Positions 4,842 through 10,490 of a DNA stretch of 15,943 bases are shown here, piece by piece. The translations under genes were made by a program, and so were the position numbers. This DNA is from an uncultured archaeon (GTDB lineage Archaea > Thermoproteota > Nitrososphaeria > Nitrososphaerales > CALBXV01). Where the stretch lies: positions 1 through 15,943 of the forward strand of contig CALBXV010000427.1 of NCBI GenBank assembly GCA_937890045.1, read 5' to 3'. Within the stretch, counting starts at the first letter, position 1. Every line of letters starts with the position of its first letter. The notes beneath the pieces were generated by a model. The model was given only the letters and a program-made list of their open reading frames with translations. It had not been told where the DNA came from and searched no databases.

Positions 4842-4947
4842 GTGGACTATATTCACGAACTTAACGTAAAGGAGGTCCAAGTTTATTTATCGCTTGGAAT
4901 CCCCTGATTAGGAACGTGGGGTGTCCCGCAACACATAGTTCACCTAA
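4838..4947 (+). ncRNA. Structured RNA element starting at the stop of the 81-aa gene
   Basis: Positions 4838-4850 (TTAGGTGGACTAT) pair with 4935-4947 (ATAGTTCACCTAA): 13 pairs including one G-U that is valid only on the plus strand. Inner helices are TCCAAG/CTTGGA (4876-4881/4893-4898) and CCCC/GGGG (4901-4904/4918-4921). An AAAGGAGG at 4868-4875 is not followed by a start codon and reading frame, so it may be a decoy or a paired segment. Confidence 0.55.
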
Positions 4948-4951
4948 CAAT

Positions 4952-5002
4952 TGAGAAAGTTAGGGCTAAAACCACCATACCTTATAAGCGTGGTCTTTCT
5001 CA
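4952..5002 (+). promoter_or_regulatory. Stacked hairpin in the leader of the 5024 gene
   Basis: TGAGAAAG (4952-4959) pairs with CTTTCTCA (4995-5002), and ACCAC (4971-4975) with GTGGT (4990-4994), leaving an 11-base bulge on one side. The helix ends eight bases before AAGGAG, the SD of the next gene. Confidence 0.55.
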
Positions 5003-5023
5003 TATATTTAAGGAGACAATATT

Positions 5024-5461
5024 ATGATACTTGGTGATAATGAATGGAGATTTCTCAAATATAAACTACCAGTTAGACTTTTTGCTGAATCTGCAGAGGA
5101 TAAAGCTAATTGGACAAGACATAAGAATATTAAATATACATCACGTAGTGTATATGCATGGTATCATCTAGTATTGCTCGTAATAAACTTCAAAGCATCT
5201 CACCCAGAAATACAATACAAGAAGAAATGTAGGCAAGTGACTTATTTAGTAACAAGGAGGCAACTTATGAGTGGCAGTCAAGACGAAATATCAGATAATG
5301 CATTAATTGATTTTTATCAATCAATGATAGATAATGGGAAAGTACAACCAGATGGAACAGCTTTCAAACGGATGCAGTTTCTTCAAAAACGTGTAATAAG
5401 TAAAAAATATAAGAAGTTTGTAATAGAACTCAAAAGCAGCAATGGTGCTGCAATCAGTTAA
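5024..5461 (+). CDS. Hypothetical protein (145 aa) with a second internal start
   Basis: The start has a good SD (AAGGAGACAATATT). The protein is basic and mostly helical, with aromatic-rich YAWYHLVLLVINF at about 45-56 and Lys/Arg runs later. I do not recognise it. At 5254-5260 a strong AAGGAGG lies six bases before an in-frame ATG (5267), so a 64-residue product (MSGSQDEISDNALIDFYQ onward) is probably also made. The two halves differ in character, and the frame could be two ancestral genes joined by loss of a stop codon. It immediately precedes the ubiquitin-like gene and may belong to the same unit. Confidence 0.7.
   Translation: MILGDNEWRFLKYKLPVRLFAESAEDKANWTRHKNIKYTSRSVYAWYHLVLLVINFKASHPEIQYKKKCRQVTYLVTRRQLMSGSQDEISDNALIDFYQSMIDNGKVQPDGTAFKRMQFLQKRVISKKYKKFVIELKSSNGAAIS
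5254..5269 (+). promoter_or_regulatory. Strong internal RBS and in-frame ATG
   Basis: AAGGAGG, a six-base spacer and ATG, in frame within the 145-aa gene. It is better spaced than many true starts in this window and predicts a nested 64-aa product ending at 5461. Confidence 0.55.
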
Positions 5462-5485
5462 CCCACAAAAGAGGAGAAAGTAAAT

Positions 5486-5698
5486 ATGGCAAACGTACAA
5501 GTCATCAGCTTTCACAATGGTGGACAGGTTCTTGATGTAAAAGATGTCGAGACCGTGGCAGATGTAGCACAGAAGCTAGAACTGTCAATGGAGAATGTAG
5601 TAATAAGTGTTAATGACACTTCCGCTACTGCCGGCACTCAGCTTACTGCTGGAGCTGTAGTCCAGTTTCAAAAACAATCCGTTAAGTCAGGATTGTAA
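5486..5698 (+). CDS. Ubiquitin-like protein, ThiS/MoaD-like beta-grasp (70 aa)
   Basis: The predicted role is the modifier of a ubiquitin-like conjugation system. Residues 23-66 follow the ThiS/MoaD pattern: TVADVAQKLEL (first helix), ENVVISVND (strand), then a loop and LTAGAVVQFQK (the turn and last strand before the tail). The length fits a single beta-grasp fold. The C-terminus is VKSGL, so one extra residue follows Gly69; the downstream JAB protease could remove it to expose a C-terminal glycine for activation. There is no di-glycine. The SD is AGAGGAGAAAGTAAAT. The gene ends one base before the E2-like gene. The four-gene context (Ubl, E2, JAB, E1) is what lifts this above a simple sulfur carrier; no thiamine or molybdopterin genes are nearby. 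Confidence 0.75.
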   Translation: MANVQVISFHNGGQVLDVKDVETVADVAQKLELSMENVVISVNDTSATAGTQLTAGAVVQFQKQSVKSGL

Positions 5699-5699
5699 A

Positions 5700-7709
5700 G
5701 TGACTCGCGGGAAAGAGAGGGAATCAACTAGGGTTCCCTCTCTAGGAACGGAGTTTACGATAAAAGCATCTAATAATAATGTAATTAATGCACTATATAG
5801 ATATATTGATCCTAATGACAGTGTTGACTTTAATAGAATAGAGACATTTATAAGAAATAATTTCTCAGTATTTAATCCTTATAAGCATGATAGACATGGA
5901 TCACTAGTAATTAGTAGAAATCTTGCAGAAAGAATCGAACATTTTACTAGTTTATCCAGACAGATAAATATGTTAATTAAACAAGGTGTAGAATTTTATA
6001 GGGACCAGAAGATTAATGCTCAAGCAAACAACTGGATTGTTCGTATAGTTACTCCAATATTAAAAAGTAGTACTAAAGTAGAGTTAGAAACTCTTTATTT
6101 ATCTACTGTGAGTTGGAAGGAATTAAAAGCAGCAGATGAAACACCTACAAAACTAAATGAACGTTTTATCAATATTAAACCTACTCAAGAAGAATCAATT
6201 TATAGATATCAATATGGTTATCATCCTCATATAAATACTAGTGGACAACCTTGTTTTGGAGCATATATGATTAGATTAAATGATTATGCTGTACAAGGTA
6301 GTATCGTAGGATATTTTAGTACTCTAAGACAATGGGCTAATACTAGTAATTCTAGAGATGCATTCTGGAATCTTCCGGGATTAATTCGAGATGTATCTGG
6401 TAGAACAATGGCTATTAAAAAGAAACGTCATAATCCAGAAGAACCATATATGTATAGGAAAATAAGTTACATATTACCTATAAAAGTATTATTGCAAATG
6501 AAAGATGCTTGGCAATATCCATTTGAAGGTAATAATTATTATAATCACATAAGAGAGGGCATAGGTCGTACACGTATAGCTACTAATTCTTTCAGAGAAT
6601 TAGGAAGATACTATGTTAATAAATATAACCGAAATCCACAGAGATTTAAATATAATGAAGAAGAAGTATTAGATAGAACAAGAGCATATAGCATATTGTA
6701 TGCACTTATTAGAAACTATTTAATTGATTCTGTAGAACATAAACAAGAACTGAGAACAAATATAGATAATTTTCATAGAGATTATTTCCCACTTAATCGT
6801 TCAAATTTTGCGACAGCATTTCAAAGTACATTAAATAAAAATGTAGAGCCAAATAGTAAAATGTTTGATCATTTAAAAGGCTCTGTAGATGAGCTTGGTG
6901 ATGTAGTAAGAACATTTGTTATGGAAGCAAGAAATGCTCTAAGAAATAATTCATATAAATTTTATGATACTTTTAATAAAATAATGGAATATGGTTGGTT
7001 CAGATATAAAAATATTAACAGTCAATTTACTGAAGAGATGAATGTGTATACACATTATTATCTTGCAGCTATGTATATAAAGAATATGAAAGATGATTAT
7101 TATCTTACAAAAGTATTACATATGCAAGACCTATTCAAAATCAAACATTGGTTTAGTTTAAGTGAAATAAATGATTTTTATAAAAGACTTATGGGGTATA
7201 AACCTGCGGGGAAAACACGTTTCTTAAAAAAAATGAGAGAAGAAGTAATTCCTGCTATTTATTCTTATAGTGAATATGAAGATGTACTAATTAATGAATA
7301 TTGGGACATAGAACCAAGATTAGGTCATAGGTTAGAAAGTCAACGAACACTTTGGGGTGAAACAGATATTGAAAAACTTAGAGCAAATAAGATAGCTGAG
7401 TTAAAATATTCTTGTGAAATAGAAGATATATTTAAAGAGTTTAATGAAATGGTAATGCATTATCAAGTATATGAAGAAAGTGATATAGCTAAACTTCAGG
7501 ATTACATGGAATATGTAGTGATGAATATGCTATATGAATGGACATCCCATACCTTTAACGTAAAAGCAAAGGAGGCAAACTATGCCATCGAAGCAAGACG
7601 CAAAGTCCAAAAAGGTTTCAAAAAGTTCGAAACCAAAGAAGGAAAAGAAAGGACTAATAATATCGCAGAAGATGCATCAGAAAGTACAGTACCTGCTATC
7701 TCGGTTTAA
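5700..7709 (+). CDS. Large protein with E2-like (ubiquitin-conjugating) catalytic motif (669 aa)
   Basis: Residues 175-185 read HPHINTSGQPC, matching the eukaryotic E2 signature (for example HPNINSNGSIC) in the HP, I-N, Gly and Cys positions and in the exact His-to-Cys spacing of ten. Cys185 is the candidate Ubl-accepting residue. It is preceded by strand-like text (RFINIKP...IYRYQYGY) and followed by VQGSIVGYFSTLRQW, where E2s have a helix. His177 replaces the usual Asn of HPN. The E2-like part would cover about 80-230; the remaining 430 residues look mainly helical, charged and unrecognised, and could select a target or do the work of an E3. The start is GTG with AGGA upstream; a 10-bp perfect hairpin lies at codons 5-15. 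The last 43 codons overlap the JAB gene. The gene is strongly AT-rich. Confidence 0.75.
   Translation: MTRGKERESTRVPSLGTEFTIKASNNNVINALYRYIDPNDSVDFNRIETFIRNNFSVFNPYKHDRHGSLVISRNLAERIEHFTSLSRQINMLIKQGVEFYRDQKINAQANNWIVRIVTPILKSSTKVELETLYLSTVSWKELKAADETPTKLNERFINIKPTQEESIYRYQYGYHPHINTSGQPCFGAYMIRLNDYAVQGSIVGYFSTLRQWANTSNSRDAFWNLPGLIRDVSGRTMAIKKKRHNPEEPYMYRKISYILPIKVLLQMKDAWQYPFEGNNYYNHIREGIGRTRIATNSFRELGRYYVNKYNRNPQRFKYNEEEVLDRTRAYSILYALIRNYLIDSVEHKQELRTNIDNFHRDYFPLNRSNFATAFQSTLNKNVEPNSKMFDHLKGSVDELGDVVRTFVMEARNALRNNSYKFYDTFNKIMEYGWFRYKNINSQFTEEMNVYTHYYLAAMYIKNMKDDYYLTKVLHMQDLFKIKHWFSLSEINDFYKRLMGYKPAGKTRFLKKMREEVIPAIYSYSEYEDVLINEYWDIEPRLGHRLESQRTLWGETDIEKLRANKIAELKYSCEIEDIFKEFNEMVMHYQVYEESDIAKLQDYMEYVVMNMLYEWTSHTFNVKAKEANYAIEARRKVQKGFKKFETKEGKERTNNIAEDASESTVPAISV
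5714..5743 (+). promoter_or_regulatory. Strong hairpin just inside the E2-like gene
   Basis: AGAGAGGGAA (5714-5723) pairs perfectly with TTCCCTCTCT (5734-5743) around a ten-base loop, beginning 14 bases after the start of the GTG codon. There is no U-run, so it is not a terminator. It could limit E2 translation relative to the Ubl or mark an RNA cleavage site. Confidence 0.6.
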
Positions 7710-8466
7710 ATCTCGCGAATGGTCGGGACCAGCATGGTATAGATGTACAAATAATAAAGATGGTTTTCCTATTTATTGGGAGCTGATATACTTCTTAGCT
7801 ATTGATCTTGGTCATGGTGCAGCTACAGAATATAAAGGTGAAGATGTTAGTAAAACTATTTTCAAAATATACTCAGCAAATAAAAAGTGGTTAAAAGATA
7901 CTTACATAGGAATGATACATAGTCATCACAGTATGAGTGCATATCATAGCGGTACAGATGAAGCTACGTTGGTAGACATGTGTCCAGACCAGGGATTCTA
8001 CGGTAGTCTTGTAGTATCATCTAAAGTTGGTGAGGCTGCTGCATTTGCATTCAGTTATAAAGACCAATTTAAAAATATATTAATTCATACAATAGATGAT
8101 GATGATATAAAATATATTAAACCAAACGTACCTAAGGAGTTTATAGCAGAAGCTAATCATATTAAAACAAAAGCTGATGCAGCAACACCATCATGGCAAA
8201 AGAAAACAAATGGTACTGCAATGACTTCATATTATCCTAATCAAACTACTTTTGATTGGAGATATAATGGTGAATGGAGAAAAGCTAAGGTACAACCTAA
8301 AGATGATTATGCTGATATTACTGTAAAAGAATATATGGAAATGGAAGCTATTATAGAAGCACTTGAGGAAGGAAGTATGTTCTATGGTGAAGCTAACCAG
8401 CTATTTAAAACAAGATGGAATATGGGTATTCATGAGTTTTATGAAATTCCACCACTAGGATCATGA
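7582..8466 (+). CDS. JAB/JAMM-type metalloprotease, predicted Ubl-processing or deconjugating enzyme (294 aa)
   Basis: The JAMM signature is complete. Glu46 in REWSGP is the distal catalytic acid. His113 and His115, a seven-residue spacer, Ser123 and Asp126 form the zinc site (H-x-H-x7-S-x2-D, read as HSHHSMSAYHSGTD). Such enzymes cleave after the C-terminal glycine of ubiquitin-like proteins, either to mature the Ubl or to remove it from targets. A basic Lys-rich tail (residues 1-23) precedes the domain, and an uncharacterised C-terminal part of about 100 residues follows. The start is fixed by AAAGGAGG at 7568-7575, although this places the first 128 bases inside the preceding gene in another frame. 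It overlaps the E1 gene by ATGA. This is the most secure assignment in the operon together with E1. Confidence 0.87.
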   Translation: MPSKQDAKSKKVSKSSKPKKEKKGLIISQKMHQKVQYLLSRFKSREWSGPAWYRCTNNKDGFPIYWELIYFLAIDLGHGAATEYKGEDVSKTIFKIYSANKKWLKDTYIGMIHSHHSMSAYHSGTDEATLVDMCPDQGFYGSLVVSSKVGEAAAFAFSYKDQFKNILIHTIDDDDIKYIKPNVPKEFIAEANHIKTKADAATPSWQKKTNGTAMTSYYPNQTTFDWRYNGEWRKAKVQPKDDYADITVKEYMEMEAIIEALEEGSMFYGEANQLFKTRWNMGIHEFYEIPPLGS

Positions 8467-9191
8467 GTAATACTAGATTCCTAAGAAACAAAGACCTTAT
8501 TGACCAGCGACAGTTAAATTTAATAACTGTCGTTGGTGCAGGGGGGATAGGGTCAGCAGTAATACAATTATTAGCTGTAATGGGATTTAAACGTATTCAT
8601 ATTTATGATCCCGATAATATGGACCATCATAATTTATCTACAACATTATATCCAGCATCTCAAGTAGGTTCACCAAAAGTTTTGGCAGCCTCAGCATTGG
8701 CAAGACAGTATAATCCTGCTATAACAACTGTTGCATCACGTTATAAGTTTGATTCAAATCAAGAAATGACCCCAAAAATAATAGTATGTATAGATAATAT
8801 GGAAGACAGACTAGCAATTTATGATCGTTGGAGAATGGAGAATAAAGATTCTAAAGGATATTTTATAGATGGTAGAATGGATGCATTAGCATTCGAAGTA
8901 GTAACAATGACTAAAAGAGATGCACCTATTGACTATTATGAACACTGGACTTCCAGTGCTAATATAGAGGACGCACCTTGTACCATGAAACATACCATAT
9001 TTACTGCAAATCTTGTGGCTGGTATGATGGTTAATCAGGTGTTTTGTTTATCAGGTAATAGAGGTTATCATAAGTATATATGGATGGATTTATTGACAAA
9101 TAATCTTCGTAAGGAAGGTTTTAGAATAAATTCCATAGGAAAATATCTAGATCATACTTATATTAACCCTACCATAACTGAGGAGAAATAA
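8463..9191 (+). CDS. ThiF/E1-like Ubl-activating enzyme (242 aa)
   Basis: The Rossmann adenylation domain is clear. The nucleotide loop GAGGIG is at 25-30; the acidic motif YDPDNMDHHNLST at 48-60 has Asp49, Asp51 and Asn57; GSPK at 69-72 carries the conserved Lys; CIDNMEDR at 109-116 carries the Mg-binding Asp111. It should adenylate the C-terminus of the Ubl and, if Cys173 (in APCTMKHTIF) acts as in other E1s, take it as a thioester before passing it to the E2-like protein. It lacks the paired CxxC zinc motifs of many ThiF/MoeB proteins and a rhodanese domain. Translation is coupled to JAB (ATGA) with a weak SD. A 13-bp hairpin lies near its 5' end. Confidence 0.88.
   Translation: MSNTRFLRNKDLIDQRQLNLITVVGAGGIGSAVIQLLAVMGFKRIHIYDPDNMDHHNLSTTLYPASQVGSPKVLAASALARQYNPAITTVASRYKFDSNQEMTPKIIVCIDNMEDRLAIYDRWRMENKDSKGYFIDGRMDALAFEVVTMTKRDAPIDYYEHWTSSANIEDAPCTMKHTIFTANLVAGMMVNQVFCLSGNRGYHKYIWMDLLTNNLRKEGFRINSIGKYLDHTYINPTITEEK
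8504..8536 (+). promoter_or_regulatory. 13-bp hairpin near the 5' end of the E1 gene
   Basis: CCAGCGACAGTTA (8504-8516) pairs with TAACTGTCGTTGG (8524-8536), with one G-U wobble and a seven-base loop. It begins 41 bases after the start of the ATG and has no U-run. Confidence 0.6.
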
Positions 9192-9193
9192 CA

Positions 9194-9415
9194 ATGGTAG
9201 ATGAAAGAGAGACCCTTAGTTCTATAATGGGCTATTTAGGACAAATGTCCACTAGTTTAGTAGAATTAAGTAATACTATGCAAGGTTTTGCCGAAATGTT
9301 GATAAAACTTGAAGCAACAATGCAAAATAGCCCCTACCTCGCAAAGAAAACAACAGAAGCCAGTGAGATTGAGAGACTTGAAGCTCTCAAGGAACTGGCT
9401 GGGAGAACAGCATGA
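9194..9415 (+). CDS. Hypothetical small helical protein (73 aa)
   Basis: A good SD (GAGGAGAAATAAC) precedes the ATG. Residues 6-50 have regular spacing of Leu, Met and Ile (for example LGQMSTSLVELSNTMQGFAEML), as in an amphipathic helix or short coiled coil; the C-terminal part is charged (EIERLEALKELAGR). It lies two bases after the E1 gene and overlaps the annealing-protein gene by ATGA, linking the conjugation operon to the replication genes. It might be a partner of either group; there is no direct evidence. Confidence 0.65.
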   Translation: MVDERETLSSIMGYLGQMSTSLVELSNTMQGFAEMLIKLEATMQNSPYLAKKTTEASEIERLEALKELAGRTA

Positions 9416-9846
9416 CTAACAATACAATCACAGACTTCGCTAAATTCGTAGGACCTATCAAAACTATAGATATACATGGTAAACCATATGTCACAGTTCC
9501 TGAACGCTTACGAGCATTTCATAATTTATATCATAATGGTAGAATAGAAACAGAACTTATACATGGAGAAGGTGGCCATTATATAATGAAAACTACAGTT
9601 ACTCCTGATGTGGAAAACCCTGATAGATATTTCACTGGTTTTGCACATGAGGATGAATCTAAAAGTCAAATCAATAGAACAAGTGCTATAGAAAACTGTG
9701 AAACTTCGGCAACTGGTAGAGCACTAGGATTGCTTGGACTAGGTAGTGAATCTAGTATTGCATCAGCCGAGGAAGTACAAAATGCAATACATCAACAAGG
9801 AAGTCAGAGTAAACATCTATCTTCCATAAAAGAGGAATCTAAATAA
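9412..9846 (+). CDS. Erf/Rad52-like single-strand annealing protein (144 aa)
   Basis: The region ENCETSATGRALGLLGLG followed by IASAEEVQNAI (about residues 96-127) is the hallmark of a group of short phage proteins taken to be ssDNA annealing proteins. The preceding half has the expected beta-strand pattern (RIETELIHGEGGHYIMKTTVTP). The predicted role is to anneal complementary single strands during recombination-dependent phage replication. It starts by ATGA overlap with the small helical gene and ends by TAATG overlap with the putative SSB gene, consistent with one replication operon. The exact family (Erf, Sak or another) cannot be settled by eye. Confidence 0.65.
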   Translation: MTNNTITDFAKFVGPIKTIDIHGKPYVTVPERLRAFHNLYHNGRIETELIHGEGGHYIMKTTVTPDVENPDRYFTGFAHEDESKSQINRTSAIENCETSATGRALGLLGLGSESSIASAEEVQNAIHQQGSQSKHLSSIKEESK

Positions 9847-10490
9847 TGCCTTATAGACCAGAACAAAAACAGTCCTTTAAGAATGGTGATACTCCACCTT
9901 GGCTAGGTTACCAAAATACTAAAATCTTATCATTTAAAGATGAGTCTGATAAGTATGATTGGGCAGATGTATATCTAGTTATAGAAATGCAAACAGCGGG
10001 AAGTGAATTTCCTGTTAGAATGCGTATCAATGGATCATTTGAACGTGATGAAGAAGGTTTTATCATGAACAATTCACTGCTAAAAAAGTTTTATAGTATC
10101 GCTGATGCTGTAGGATTTGGTGGTGGATTTGATAAGGCTGGAGACTGGGTAACTAAATCAGATGAAGGAATAGAAGACATAGCTAAATTTCTGAACAACA
10201 ATTATACTGACAATTCTGGTTCAGAAATATATCCATATACTATCTATGTTTATAAAACAAAGGTAATGGATAAGCAGTCCAACGAAGAAAAGGTATGGAC
10301 AAGAGTAGTTGAACGAATGGCTAAATCTGACAATCAAAAACAGATGAAGAGTCTAGAGAGCTATGTTAAATGGGCTAAAGATAATGATGTTATTAAAGAA
10401 CATGTTCCAGAGGAAAATACAACACCGGAACCTTGGGATAAGGCATCGGCACCTTCTGTAAAGACTGTTAACAGTTATAAGGTAGGTTAA
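9846..10490 (+). CDS. Putative ssDNA-binding protein (214 aa)
   Basis: The position between the annealing protein and the primase-helicase, the beta-rich middle (YDWADVYLVIEMQTAG, FPVRMRINGSFERDE) and the disordered Pro/Glu-containing tail (EENTTPEPWDKA) suggest an OB-fold ssDNA-binding protein, but there is no diagnostic motif. The final residues are not an acidic tip like that of E. coli SSB. A Gly-rich GFGGGFDKAG stretch lies near residue 90. SD AGAGGA lies upstream; the start overlaps the previous stop by one base. It could instead be another replication accessory protein. Confidence 0.4.
   Translation: MPYRPEQKQSFKNGDTPPWLGYQNTKILSFKDESDKYDWADVYLVIEMQTAGSEFPVRMRINGSFERDEEGFIMNNSLLKKFYSIADAVGFGGGFDKAGDWVTKSDEGIEDIAKFLNNNYTDNSGSEIYPYTIYVYKTKVMDKQSNEEKVWTRVVERMAKSDNQKQMKSLESYVKWAKDNDVIKEHVPEENTTPEPWDKASAPSVKTVNSYKVG

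Noticed and set aside
5486..5698. Sulfur carrier for thiamine or molybdopterin synthesis
   Set aside because: The fold pattern is shared, but there are no pathway genes nearby and the E2-like and JAB neighbours point to conjugation.
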